Assembly (NCBI RefSeq): GCF_020630935.1
Contig: NZ_JAHDIG010000037.1
Span: 1 to 46,886 of the forward strand
Origin: Bernardetia sp.
Lineage (GTDB): Bacteria > Bacteroidota > Bacteroidia > Cytophagales > Bernardetiaceae
Direction of reading: 5' to 3'
Length of the DNA: 46,886 nt
Shown: in pieces, positions 17,540 through 26,507 of the stretch
How the letters are laid out: each line of letters opens with the position of its first letter
How positions within the stretch are numbered: the stretch's first letter is position 1
The notes under the pieces: model-generated
Seen by the model: only the letters and a program-made list of their open reading frames with translations
The model's database searches: none
Told to the model about the DNA's origin: nothing
Position numbers and translations under genes: made by a program

Positions 17540-18064
17540 ATGAAATCATTGTTTTTAAAATCACTCATAGTTGCTGTTCCTTTGTCTTTCTATGCCTGTG
17601 GAACACCAACAACTGAAAATACATCAGCAGATACAGAAATTCAGCAAGTAGTCAATGCAGAAGCCAATACTGAGCAAGAAAATTTAGATTATGCTGAAAA
17701 ACAAGAAGCTACCAATCAAGCAATCGAACTTTATAGACTTCAAAAAGAAGGTTTGTATGAAAATACATTAGCATTGGTAGATAAAGAAAATTATCCCAAC
17801 TTCTCAGATAAAGAGTGGCTTGCTCTCTTGAAAAAAGAGGAAGAATCTAAGGGAGCTATTGAAAAATATGCTGTGCAGACAGTAGAATTAGAAACTCTAG
17901 CTGATGGAACGAAAGCAGTACAACTTACTGTAGATGTAACTCGTAATGGCAAGAAATACAAAGAAGAAGTAGAGCTAATAAAAATGGATAACCAAACATC
18001 TTATCTTTTAAAAGAAATTGAGTTTGAAAGCGAACAAGCAGCAACAGAAGAAGATGACGACTAA
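17540..18064 (+). CDS. Lipoprotein of unknown function
   Basis: The N-terminus is a signal peptide with a lipobox ending at Cys20 (PLSFYACGTPT), so the protein is probably lipidated. The 174-residue product is highly charged, rich in Glu, Lys and Thr, with a low-complexity linker after the Cys and an acidic tail EQAATEEDDD. The middle has a small folded segment (KEWLALLKKEEESKGAIEKYAVQTVELETLADGTKAVQLTVDVTRNGKKYKEEVELIK) resembling a DUF4878-like beta hairpin plan, though I cannot assign it. It is monocistronic, with its own terminator. Confidence 0.75.
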   Translation: MKSLFLKSLIVAVPLSFYACGTPTTENTSADTEIQQVVNAEANTEQENLDYAEKQEATNQAIELYRLQKEGLYENTLALVDKENYPNFSDKEWLALLKKEEESKGAIEKYAVQTVELETLADGTKAVQLTVDVTRNGKKYKEEVELIKMDNQTSYLLKEIEFESEQAATEEDDD

Positions 18065-18080
18065 AAGTATTCTTTATTCA

Positions 18081-18122
18081 AAAAAATCCGTGTTTGTTAA
18101 TGTCTAAACACGGATTTTTCTT
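18081..18122 (+). terminator. Terminator after the 17540-18064 lipoprotein gene
   Basis: AAAAAATCCGTGTTT (18081-18095) pairs with AAACACGGATTTTT (18106-18119) around a loop of about 10 nt, followed by a T-rich run. It separates the lipoprotein gene from kdsC, which starts 30 nt later. Confidence 0.85.
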
Positions 18123-18152
18123 TTAATCTACTTTAAAAAATATCAAATAAAA

Positions 18153-18686
18153 ATGGATAATTCTCTAAAACAAAAAATACAAAATATTAAAATCATTCTC
18201 ACTGATATAGATGGTGTAATGACAGATGGAAAAATTATTTATGATGACAATTTTTTAGAATACAAGCACTTCAATGTAAAAGATGGTTTTATCATTAAGC
18301 CTCTTCAAAAGTTAGGTTTTAAGGTGGGAGCAATTACTGGCAGAACCTCCGAAGTAGTTAAGAAAAGGTTAGAAGAACTTAATTTTGATTTTCATTATCA
18401 CGGAAAAGGAGGTAAAAATGCTAAACTAACAACATTTCAGACTATTTTAAAGGACAACATAGTAAACCCTGAAAATATAGCCTATATCGGGGATGATTGG
18501 ATAGACTTACCTATCTTGATGCGCTGTGGACTGAGTGCTGCTCCCAAAGATGCTATGAGTGAAGTAGTCAAGAGGGTAGATTACATCACAGAAAGAAAAG
18601 GAGGAGAAGGTGCATTTAGGGAGTTTGCAGAGCTTATTTTAGATGGACAGGACAAACTAGACGATTTGATTAAGGAATATTTGTAA
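18153..18686 (+). CDS. kdsC: 3-deoxy-D-manno-octulosonate 8-phosphate phosphatase (KdsC-type HAD)
   Basis: KdsC removes the phosphate from KDO 8-phosphate in the pathway to the inner core sugar of lipopolysaccharide. The protein is a compact HAD phosphatase with no cap domain: motif I is DIDGVMTDG with the nucleophile Asp18 and the general acid Asp20, motif II is ITGRTS, the Lys motif is in GGKNAKL, and motif III is IGDDWIDLP. The last segment GGEGAFREFAELIL is the C-terminal tail that enters the neighbouring active site in the tetramer. Length of 177 residues is right. No other KDO gene is next to it. Confidence 0.92.
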   Translation: MDNSLKQKIQNIKIILTDIDGVMTDGKIIYDDNFLEYKHFNVKDGFIIKPLQKLGFKVGAITGRTSEVVKKRLEELNFDFHYHGKGGKNAKLTTFQTILKDNIVNPENIAYIGDDWIDLPILMRCGLSAAPKDAMSEVVKRVDYITERKGGEGAFREFAELILDGQDKLDDLIKEYL

Positions 18687-18853
18687 TTTCTTATCATTTT
18701 ATCAAAATATCTTAAATCACTCAAAAACAATTAGTTTATCTGTAATTATATTTCTGATTGAGATACTAAACAAGTAAATTTAGTAAAAGCATTTTTTTAC
18801 TCTGCTTTCAGATAAAAATAAAATTGCCTCATCAGATTTTACCAGCAAACGGA

Positions 18854-21800
18854 ATGAAATATAAACACTACTTACTACTTACTTTATTATTATTATTTGT
18901 CTCTCCTACTTTTGCACAAGAGGGAACACCTCCAATGGAAGTTTTTAATCCATCCGACTACAATGGAGCTCCTGATATTCGTGCAGTCATGCAGAGTAAA
19001 AGAGGTTTTTTATATGTAAGCTCTACTGATGGAAGTATTTTGGAATACGATGGAGTATCTTGGAATAAAATTCCTGTGCCTTGTCAGTATGTCAATACTA
19101 TAAAAGAAGATAAAAATGGAAATATTTTCTTTGTAGATATGTTTTTAACTTGTGCATCTTATCTACGTCCAAATACTAAAACAGGAGCTTGGGAAGTGAT
19201 GCCAATAAATTTTAATTTACCAGATTCTATTAGACAAAGTGGACGAGTACAAATTAGACTACACCAAGCTAACGAAGAAATATATTTTATACTTACAAGT
19301 TCTACTCCTAATATATTTGATGGAATCAGTCAAGTTTATAAGTTTGAAAATGGCGAGCTACAACCACAAAAATTTGAACTGCCTAGTCAAAAACGTATAT
19401 TCATAACTCCACAAAGAATTTTTCAATCACAAGAAGAAGGAAAAATTACGGTTTATGACTTTGAGGGTATACAAACAGATTCTATTACCATTACTATTAC
19501 TTCACAACAAGGACCTTATCAAATTGAAGAGCTTGGGAAGGATAAATTTTTAATTCTAACAGTCTTTGATAATCTTTGGGTATATGATATAAAAACAAAA
19601 GAAACCAAACCACTGCTTTCCCCTAATGAAGCACAAATAATTAGTACTGCACAAGCCCTTAACTTTCACCAGCTCAACAATGGAAATATTGCTGTTGGAA
19701 CAGTAAGAAAGGGACTGTTTATTCTTAATAAAGAAGGAAAAATAATCAAAAATATATCTACTGCTGAGGGTTTGAATGATGATATTGTAATGGTAACTAC
19801 ACAAGACCAGCAAAATCAACTTTGGGCAGGACTTTACAATGGCATTAATAAAATAGACATCAATGCACCCATTAGTGTTTGGACAAAACGAGAAGGAGTT
19901 TTGGGAAGTACGACTGATAATATTATTAAATTTCAAAACACCTACTTTGCTGCCACAATAAGCAATTTATTATATTTAGATGAAAAAGATAATCTTTGGA
20001 AGCCTGTTGAAGGCACTAATATAGAAAATCATATTGCTGGAATACTAACCCTAGAAGATGATAAAAAGCATTTATTTGTTGGAAATATCAATGGGGTGTA
20101 TGAAATTGTGAGAAACGATACAGGAGGTTGGAAAGTAAAATACATTCTTCAAGCAGGGACTCAATTTAGAATTAGAGGGGTAGCAAATCATATATCCCAA
20201 CCTAATAAGATATATGTTTGGACATTATTTGGAGGTATTGGATATATCAATTATGAGGAAAACCAAACACAGATACAGCCTATAGAATCATTAAAAGAAA
20301 CACAAATAATAGGAGGTGTTACAAGCATAATACAGGGAGATATTTGGTCTGTAACAAGAGAAAGAAGACGTCCTTTTAAAATAGATTTACCTACTGAAGA
20401 AGTAACTATTTTACCTTATGATAGTAGTTATGTAGGTTACTATGATGGAGAATTTTTATTATATAATGGTAGCCTTGACTCTACATTCAAGTTAGACTCA
20501 GAGTATAAAAAAACATATTATCCAGAGCTAAGTCAAGTTATATCTCCATATAGTGATGAAAATTTGATTATGGCAAGAGATAGCTTAGGTTCTATTTGGC
20601 TTTTTAAAGCGCAAGAGTTTTTTGTAAGAGTGTTTCGTAAAACAGAGAAGGGCTACCAAAGAGATAATTTTTTAGAGCAGTCTCTAGGCAAATATGTTGT
20701 AAGAGGCATTTACTCAGACCCAGATGACAAAAATATAGTGTGGGTAAGCACAAGTGTAGGTGTTTTGAGAGCTGATATGTCAAAATCAGAAATTACGAGT
20801 GCTAGTCAAGAAAATTTCAATACCTATATTCGTCAAATCAAAATTGGAAAAGATTCTGTTATCTTTGATGGTAATTTTGTTCAAACTCAAAAATTGGATA
20901 ATGATTCAACATTAAATATCGTCTTAGCAAATCAGCCTAAAGAAGACTTACTTTCTCTGACTTTTGATAATAATGCGATTGCTTTTAACGTCGCTTCACC
21001 ATTTTTTATTGAGGAAAAGCAAATACAGTTTGCTTATTTCTTAGAAGGCTTAGATGAAAAATGGTCAGAATGGACAAGCCTAAACGTCAAAGAATACAAC
21101 AATCTCAAAGAAGGAAAATACACTTTCAAAGTAAAAGCTAAAAACTATTTAGGGCAAGAAAGTACAGAAGCTACTTATCAGTTTGAGGTATTACCACCTT
21201 GGCACAGAACCACACTTGCATTCGTATTATATTTTGTTTTCGGTGCAGGAATTATTTTTGGCTCTACACGTCTTTACACGCATCGCCTAAGAAAGCAAAA
21301 TGAACACTTGGAAAATATGGTTCGTGAGCGTACCGACCAAATAATGCAAGTAAATACTGAACTTCAACAACAAAATGAAGAAATTGTACAGCAAAGAGAC
21401 CAGTTAGATACTAAAAATCAGCAAATTGAGGAGCAGAATAAAAATATTGTTTCTAGTATCAATTATGCAAAGCGCATTCAGACAGCCCTTTTACCAATGG
21501 AAGAGCGTGTAAAACAGCAAATTCCAAAGCATTTTATTTTTTATCAACCTCGTGATATTGTCAGTGGCGATTTTTACTGGATAGAAAAAGTAGAAGATAA
21601 AATTATCATTGCAGTAGCTGATTGTACAGGACATGGAGTTCCAGGGGCATTTATGTCTATGCTAGGAAGTAGTGGACTTTCAGACGCTGTTTTTCAGCAA
21701 AAACTCACTTCTCCAGAACTTATACTAACACATTTACACAATTATATTTTTTCAGCTCTAAAACAAAGCAAATCCGACAACCGAGACGGAATGGACATTG

Positions 21801-22192
21801 CCATCGTTGTTTGGAACAAAGCTCAAAATCAACTTCATTATGCAGGAGCAATGAATCCACTTTATTTTATTCAAAATGAAGAACTACAAACTATCAAAGC
21901 AGATAAAATCCCAGTAGGTGGAACTGTTTCAAGGGAGCGAATTTATACTCCTCATACTATCAATCTCACTACTGAAACAACTATTTATCTTGCTTCGGAT
22001 GGTTATCAAGACCAGTTTGGTGGAAAAGATAGTAGAAAGTTTATGACAAAGCGTTTTAGAGAGCTTCTTTTAGAAATTTCTCATTTGCCAATGCCAGAAC
22101 AGGAAAAACGAATGGCAGATGTTTTTGAAAGGTGGAAAGGTAGTCATAAACAAATAGATGATGTTTTGGTAATGGGAATGAAGTTGAGCTAA
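18854..22192 (+). CDS. Two-component-type beta-propeller sensor with SpoIIE serine phosphatase output
   Basis: The start at ATG 18854 gives a clean signal peptide (MKYKHYLLLTLLLLFVSPTFAQ); an upstream TTG is less likely. The 1112-residue protein has a periplasmic region of about 700 residues with repeating propeller blades such as GFLYVSSTDGSILEYDG and QLWAGLYNGINKID, then a Y_Y_Y-like immunoglobulin domain (FAYFLEGLDEKWSEWTSLN), one membrane helix near residues 786-806, a coiled coil to about 870, and a PP2C/SpoIIE domain to the end with SGDFYWIE, ADCTGHGVPGAFMS and QIDDVLVMG. SpoIIE domains dephosphorylate anti-anti-sigma factors or other proteins on Ser/Thr. The ligand and target are unknown. 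No sigma-regulating partner is adjacent. Confidence 0.9.
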   Translation: MKYKHYLLLTLLLLFVSPTFAQEGTPPMEVFNPSDYNGAPDIRAVMQSKRGFLYVSSTDGSILEYDGVSWNKIPVPCQYVNTIKEDKNGNIFFVDMFLTCASYLRPNTKTGAWEVMPINFNLPDSIRQSGRVQIRLHQANEEIYFILTSSTPNIFDGISQVYKFENGELQPQKFELPSQKRIFITPQRIFQSQEEGKITVYDFEGIQTDSITITITSQQGPYQIEELGKDKFLILTVFDNLWVYDIKTKETKPLLSPNEAQIISTAQALNFHQLNNGNIAVGTVRKGLFILNKEGKIIKNISTAEGLNDDIVMVTTQDQQNQLWAGLYNGINKIDINAPISVWTKREGVLGSTTDNIIKFQNTYFAATISNLLYLDEKDNLWKPVEGTNIENHIAGILTLEDDKKHLFVGNINGVYEIVRNDTGGWKVKYILQAGTQFRIRGVANHISQPNKIYVWTLFGGIGYINYEENQTQIQPIESLKETQIIGGVTSIIQGDIWSVTRERRRPFKIDLPTEEVTILPYDSSYVGYYDGEFLLYNGSLDSTFKLDSEYKKTYYPELSQVISPYSDENLIMARDSLGSIWLFKAQEFFVRVFRKTEKGYQRDNFLEQSLGKYVVRGIYSDPDDKNIVWVSTSVGVLRADMSKSEITSASQENFNTYIRQIKIGKDSVIFDGNFVQTQKLDNDSTLNIVLANQPKEDLLSLTFDNNAIAFNVASPFFIEEKQIQFAYFLEGLDEKWSEWTSLNVKEYNNLKEGKYTFKVKAKNYLGQESTEATYQFEVLPPWHRTTLAFVLYFVFGAGIIFGSTRLYTHRLRKQNEHLENMVRERTDQIMQVNTELQQQNEEIVQQRDQLDTKNQQIEEQNKNIVSSINYAKRIQTALLPMEERVKQQIPKHFIFYQPRDIVSGDFYWIEKVEDKIIIAVADCTGHGVPGAFMSMLGSSGLSDAVFQQKLTSPELILTHLHNYIFSALKQSKSDNRDGMDIAIVVWNKAQNQLHYAGAMNPLYFIQNEELQTIKADKIPVGGTVSRERIYTPHTINLTTETTIYLASDGYQDQFGGKDSRKFMTKRFRELLLEISHLPMPEQEKRMADVFERWKGSHKQIDDVLVMGMKLS

Positions 22193-22572
22193 CTTTTTAT
22201 ATATTTTAGTTTTTTTTGAAGCAACTCAAAACCAACTTTGCGTGTCTCTGTTAATAGAAAGAGTACAATCAAGTTATGTAGGCTTCACAGCATGTTTATG
22301 TTTTTTAGTGAAAAACGATTAAAAGGTACAGCTCATATTTTAAACTCCTTAAAAATCAAGCTGTTTGCTTCGTTTTTTTAGTGAAAAAATTGTATCTTCG
22401 TTGTGAAGTTTATTTGAACAAATACGTGTTATAATTTATTATACATTCATAGCAAAACTTTGTTCAAGTTTGCTCAATAACTACCAAAATATACAGACAA
22501 TCCACCAACTTACAAGACAAAGACATACTATTATTTATCTTTTCTTGTAATAAAAAAATAGCTAGTGTTTTT
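22193..22572. other. 380-nt spacer before the cytochrome oxidase gene
   Basis: No gene is visible. The 15-mer TTTTTTAGTGAAAAA occurs twice, at 22301-22315 and 22374-22388, 73 nt apart, and can form a small hairpin. TATCTTCG at 22393-22400 is seven of eight to a -7 box, but without a good -33 element at normal spacing. The remainder is A/T-rich sequence. Confidence 0.5.
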
Positions 22573-23205
22573 ATGCAACAGCAAGAAAAAACCAATATAA
22601 GAGAGAAAAAAACTACTCTTGAAAAGATGGAGCAACAACACCCTTACGTCATGATGATGTATTTGGGAGTGATGGGAATCTTTATGGCATTTACACTTTT
22701 GATGCTACTCTTTTTCAATGAATCACTGATAAAATCAGTTACACATCCAATTCAGTTTCCTTATGCCTTTTTTATCAGTACGGTAGCTATTGTAAGCAGT
22801 AGTTTTTTCTTGGAAAAAGCACGTCAAGAGTTTTATAAAGACAATTTTAAAAAATTAAGGAATAATTTATTAACTGTATTCGGATTAGGTATTGTTTTTC
22901 TTTCTCTACAAATTATTGGAGGATACGAACTTCACCAAAACAAAATCTATTTGGAAGGAAAAACAGCTGGTTCTTATCTCTATATCATCTCTGCTTTTCA
23001 CATGATACACCTAATGGGAGGACTTATTTATACAGCCTATCTTACCAATCAGTACACAGACACAGCTGATGATGCTGTTCAGGTTCTCATTACAGTTACT
23101 AATCCTTATGAAAAAGTAAAGCTACAACTCCTTACTATCTATTGGCACTTTATGGATATTCTTTGGGTAGGCATTTTTATAGGGTTTCTAATAGCTTTGT
23201 TTTAA
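22573..23205 (+). CDS. Cytochrome c oxidase subunit III family protein
   Basis: The 210-residue membrane protein has five hydrophobic segments and the subunit III hallmarks FFISTVAIVSSSFFLEKAR, GSYLYIISAFHMIHLMGGLIYT, and near the C-terminus YWHFMDILWVGIF, which is the conserved Trp-His-Phe-x-Asp motif. Subunit III is a non-catalytic part of haem-copper oxidase that stabilises subunit I. Length agrees with the five-helix form common in Bacteroidota. No subunit I or II is nearby, so it is a stand-alone extra copy or the complex is encoded elsewhere. It is followed by a good terminator. Confidence 0.9.
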   Translation: MQQQEKTNIREKKTTLEKMEQQHPYVMMMYLGVMGIFMAFTLLMLLFFNESLIKSVTHPIQFPYAFFISTVAIVSSSFFLEKARQEFYKDNFKKLRNNLLTVFGLGIVFLSLQIIGGYELHQNKIYLEGKTAGSYLYIISAFHMIHLMGGLIYTAYLTNQYTDTADDAVQVLITVTNPYEKVKLQLLTIYWHFMDILWVGIFIGFLIALF

Positions 23206-23228
23206 GCAAAAAACAGCTTTCAATCTAT

Positions 23229-23268
23229 TAAAAAGCCATTCTCTTTTGGGGGAATGGCTTTTTAATTT
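23229..23268 (+). terminator. Terminator after the subunit III gene
   Basis: AAAAAGCCATTC (23230-23241) pairs with GAATGGCTTTTT (23252-23263) around a 10-nt loop, followed by AATTTTT. A strong intrinsic terminator form. Confidence 0.85.
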
Positions 23269-23344
23269 TTGTCCATGAATATAAAATTGGCGAACTTTGT
23301 TCTTCTATTTATTATCTATTTCAATTATTATCTATTAAAATATT

Positions 23345-24253
23345 ATGCAAGTCAATACTGCCAAATTTTTAGAGAGTAACCCTTCTGTAAAGACTTGTCC
23401 GTCGCCTCATCTTCCCGAATATGCTTTTATTGGACGTTCCAACGTAGGTAAGTCATCGCTTATCAATGCCATGACGAATCATGGCAATCTTGCCAAAACC
23501 TCATCTACTCCAGGAAAGACACAACTTATAAATCATTTTCTTATAAATGAAAGTTGGTATTTGGTAGATTTACCTGGTTATGGCTGGGCTAGAGTGAGTA
23601 AGTCGCAACGCAGAGATTTTGAAGGCTTGATTACAGAATATTTGGCAGAGCGAGAAAACTTGGTAATAACGTTTGTTTTGGTAGATATAAGGCACGAACC
23701 ACAACCAATAGATTTACAGTTTTTAGAATGGTTGGGAGAAAATCAGATTCCATTTGCTATCATTTTTACTAAATCTGATAAACTCAACAATAGTAAAATC
23801 GTGGCATCTTTAGAACGTTACGAAATGGTTTTGAAATCGGGTTGGGAAGCCCTACCACCTCATTTTATTACTTCTTCTGTGAAAAATGAAGGAACAGAAG
23901 ATATTTTGAACTATATAGAGAAATATAATAAGGCTTTAAAAGAAAAATTTGCCAAAATCCAGCCTATAAAGGTAGATAAAACAGTTTTAGAAGAGGTAAA
24001 AGAACAAACAGAAGAACAGCAAAACACTACAGAGGTAGAAAAAATAGAAACGAAGAAAAAGTCAAACGAAAAAAATCAGACAAAGGAAGTTGCCATTTCA
24101 ATAATACCATCTTCATCTACAAAGAAGAAAAAAGCAACAAAATCTAAACACACTGTACCATTTCCCAACTCAAAAACAGAATTTAAAAAAAGAGGTAAAA
24201 AAACATCTTCGCAGACAAATTCTAAAAGAAAAACACAGCGACCTAAGAAGTAA
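23345..24253 (+). CDS. engB: Ribosome biogenesis GTPase EngB/YsxC with a basic C-terminal extension
   Basis: EngB helps assemble the 50S subunit. The GTPase motifs are all present: G1 GRSNVGKSS at 30-38, the conserved T of G2 in SSTPGKTQ, G3 DLPG at 75-78, and G4 TKSD at 142-145. The core, which ends near residue 200, is the normal size. It is followed by about 100 extra residues, low in complexity and rich in Lys, Glu, Thr and Ser, ending KTQRPKK. The tail is not part of the usual family; it could bind RNA. The next gene also ends in a similar lysine-rich tail. Confidence 0.94.
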   Translation: MQVNTAKFLESNPSVKTCPSPHLPEYAFIGRSNVGKSSLINAMTNHGNLAKTSSTPGKTQLINHFLINESWYLVDLPGYGWARVSKSQRRDFEGLITEYLAERENLVITFVLVDIRHEPQPIDLQFLEWLGENQIPFAIIFTKSDKLNNSKIVASLERYEMVLKSGWEALPPHFITSSVKNEGTEDILNYIEKYNKALKEKFAKIQPIKVDKTVLEEVKEQTEEQQNTTEVEKIETKKKSNEKNQTKEVAISIIPSSSTKKKKATKSKHTVPFPNSKTEFKKRGKKTSSQTNSKRKTQRPKK

Positions 24254-24478
24254 CACAAAACGAAATCAGAAAATTATTTTATTTTTATTATTTTTGCGCT
24301 CTTGTGTTGTGTACAAGAAAACGCTATCTTTTTTATTTTAAACAAAATTTTAGACAACAAAAAGCGTTTATTTATAGGCTAAATTTTTATAGTACCTATT
24401 TTTTATATTGATAAAAAAGTAGAAATCTATATTAACCAAATTTTCAATTTTCAATTTTCAATTGTTCATTAATTATAT

Positions 24479-25195
24479 ATGAAACTTAAAGAAGTAGCCG
24501 TTATTTCGGGCAAACCAGGACTTTATCAAATTCTCAAACCTACTCGTAACGGAGTAATCATTGAAGCTATTGGAGGAGGTCGCTCCAAAATTATGGCAGA
24601 TGCAAGTCATCGTATTTCTATTTTGAAAGAAATTTCTATCTACACAACTACTGAAGAAGGTTCTGTGCCTTTGCAAGATGTGTTTCATAAGATATATGAC
24701 AAATATGCGCTCAACTTAGATGTAAAAACATCAGACAACAAAGCACTTAAAGGGCTTCTGAATGATATTTTGCCAGAATGGGACAAAGACCGTGTTTATA
24801 CTTCTGACATTAAAAAGCTCGTAATGTGGTATAATATTTTGGCAGAACATGCTCCAGAACTTATAGACCCAGCTCAAAAAGAAGAGGACGAAGAAGATGA
24901 AAAAGCTGTTGTAGAACAAAGAGAGGAAAGCCAAGACAAGCTAGAGGAAAATCCAGAAGAGCCAGTTACTATCTCTAAAATGGAAGCAAAGCCAAAAGAT
25001 AAGAAGAAGGCAAAAAAGGTAGAAGAGAAAGTAGATGCTATGGTAGAAGCTGAAACAACAGCCAAAGATAGCAAGGAAAAAAAGCCAAAGAAAACAACAA
25101 AAAAAGCTACAAAAGCAAAGACCGAAGAAAAAGCTCCAGCAAAAACTAAGAAAACAACTACAAAAACATCTAAAGCTAAAAAAGAAGAGAAATAA
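24479..25195 (+). CDS. DUF5606 domain protein with histone-like lysine-rich tail
   Basis: The first 140 residues form the DUF5606 domain, seen here as KEVAVISGKPGLYQILKPTRNGVIIEAIGGGRSKI and later SDIKKLVMWYNILAEHAPELI. The remaining 95 residues are low complexity: an acidic part with many Glu and Asp, then repeats such as KKTTKKATKAK and KTKKTTTKTSK that recall histone H1-like tails. The function is unknown; nucleic acid binding by the tail is an inference from composition. The spacer before it (24254-24478) contains TATTTTTG (24289-24296) as a possible -7 box and TTTTCAATTTTCAATTTTCA-like repeats just before the start. Confidence 0.85.
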   Translation: MKLKEVAVISGKPGLYQILKPTRNGVIIEAIGGGRSKIMADASHRISILKEISIYTTTEEGSVPLQDVFHKIYDKYALNLDVKTSDNKALKGLLNDILPEWDKDRVYTSDIKKLVMWYNILAEHAPELIDPAQKEEDEEDEKAVVEQREESQDKLEENPEEPVTISKMEAKPKDKKKAKKVEEKVDAMVEAETTAKDSKEKKPKKTTKKATKAKTEEKAPAKTKKTTTKTSKAKKEEK

Positions 25196-25511
25196 ATTTT
25201 TATTTTTATAGATTTTTTGTATAACTCAAAAATAAATCTTAACTTTGCAGTTCGTTAAAAAGCGGGTGGACAACAAAATTTAGGCTTTAATTTATACTTT
25301 TGCGATAAAAATGAAAGTGCTGAATTTAGAAAAAATAATTCTTATTTCTTAAAAAAGATTGGTTTTTTATTAAATAGTTTTGTTCTGCCTCTATTAAATA
25401 GATATATCTAATTGTTTTAAAGAATCAATTATTTTAATCTTCTATTTATTATCTAAATTCTAATACTTCAGTATTTATTTAAATTATAATCTAAATTTTA
25501 AGTTTAATCTT
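25196..25511. other. infA upstream region with promoter and long leader
   Basis: Apart from the promoter at 25216-25247, this 316-nt stretch holds a second -7-like box TACTTTTG at 25295-25302 without a clear -33, a 13-codon ORF at 25311 of doubtful meaning, and A/T-rich sequence. The leader of infA would be 210-260 nt, long enough for a regulatory RNA, but I see no convincing structure. Confidence 0.5.
25216..25247 (+). promoter_or_regulatory. Promoter of the infA-rplQ operon
   Basis: TTTG at 25216-25219 and TAACTTTG at 25240-25247 are separated by 20 nt, the canonical Bacteroidota arrangement. It starts just after the DUF5606 gene and is the only full match before infA. Confidence 0.7.
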
Positions 25512-25730
25512 ATGGCTAAACAAGATAGCATCGAACAAGACGGAACAGTATCAGAAGCATTATCAAATGCAATGTTTCGTGTTGAACTTCAAAACGGACA
25601 CGAAGTAACAGCTCATATCTCTGGAAAAATGCGTATGAACTATATCAAAATTCTTCCAGGAGATAAAGTAAAGTTGGAAATGTCTCCGTATGATTTAACA
25701 AAAGCCCGTATCGTATATCGCTACAAATAA
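25512..25730 (+). CDS. infA: Translation initiation factor IF-1
   Basis: IF-1 binds the A site of the 30S subunit during initiation. The 72-residue product is full length and shows the S1-like OB fold sequence, with the near-invariant [32 protein letters not shown] and the end [11 protein letters not shown]. It is the first gene of the ribosomal operon here. Confidence 0.97.
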   Translation: MAKQDSIEQDGTVSEALSNAMFRVELQNGHEVTAHISGKMRMNYIKILPGDKVKLEMSPYDLTKARIVYRYK

Positions 25731-25831
25731 AATGTAGGTCGTTTTTAGTTTTGTAAATTAATTGTTGCTGATTAAAACAAAAACTAGAGGCGATGTTCTT
25801 TTTTCTTTATATATAAATAAACTTTTCAACT

Positions 25832-25948
25832 ATGAAAGTTAGAGCTTCCGTAAAAAAGCGTAGTGCAGATTGTAAAATCGTACGTCGCAATGGAAAAGTT
25901 TACGTTATCAACAAGAAAAACCCTCGCTTTAAGCAGCGTCAAGGTTAA
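25832..25948 (+). CDS. rpmJ: 50S ribosomal protein L36
   Basis: This small ORF of 38 codons lies between infA and rpsM. The product begins [20 protein letters not shown] and ends [10 protein letters not shown], which is the L36 pattern. Of the zinc-ribbon cysteines only Cys14 is kept, so this is the metal-free type. Start ATG at 25832. Confidence 0.97.
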   Translation: MKVRASVKKRSADCKIVRRNGKVYVINKKNPRFKQRQG

Positions 25949-26053
25949 TTTTGTTTTTTTTGGAATAGATAGATTGAAATAAAAAAGTTTATTTCAAAAA
26001 TTTCGTAACCTTTTTATATTAATTTAATCATCACTTAGAATTATTCAGCTAAT

Positions 26054-26422
26054 ATGGCAAGGATTCAAGGTGTCGATATTCCAGATAATAAGCGTGGAGT
26101 CATCAGTTTGACATACATCTTTGGTATTGGAAATACTCGTGCAGCAGAGATTTTGGATGCAGCAGGAGTTGATCACAGCAAAAAAGCTAAAGATTGGTCA
26201 GACGATGAAGCAAAAGCTATTCGTGAATATATCGGCGAAAACTTCAAAGTAGAAGGTGAACTAAAATCCGAAATACAACTTAACATCAAGCGTTTGATGG
26301 ACATCGGTTGTTATCGTGGTTTGCGCCATCGTAAAGGACTTCCTGTAAGAGGACAGCGTACTCAAACAAATGCACGTACTCGTAAAGGAAAACCAAAAAC
26401 AGTGGCAAACAAAAAGAAATAA
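26054..26422 (+). CDS. rpsM: 30S ribosomal protein S13
   Basis: S13 lies in the head of the small subunit and contacts tRNA and the large subunit. The 122-residue protein contains the typical [26 protein letters not shown] start and the C-terminal [28 protein letters not shown] helix-basic tail. It stands in the standard order after rpmJ. Confidence 0.98.
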   Translation: MARIQGVDIPDNKRGVISLTYIFGIGNTRAAEILDAAGVDHSKKAKDWSDDEAKAIREYIGENFKVEGELKSEIQLNIKRLMDIGCYRGLRHRKGLPVRGQRTQTNARTRKGKPKTVANKKK

Positions 26423-26507
26423 TAACTCTTATTTTAAGAAAAAGTCTAGTGGAGAAAATTATATCTTTAGTGATATATTTTCAGAAGCAGCTTAAAAGTA
26501 AAAACTT

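Noticed and set aside
25311-25352. 13-codon ORF in the infA leader
   Set aside because: Length and composition are what is expected by chance in A/T-rich sequence, and there is no initiation context.
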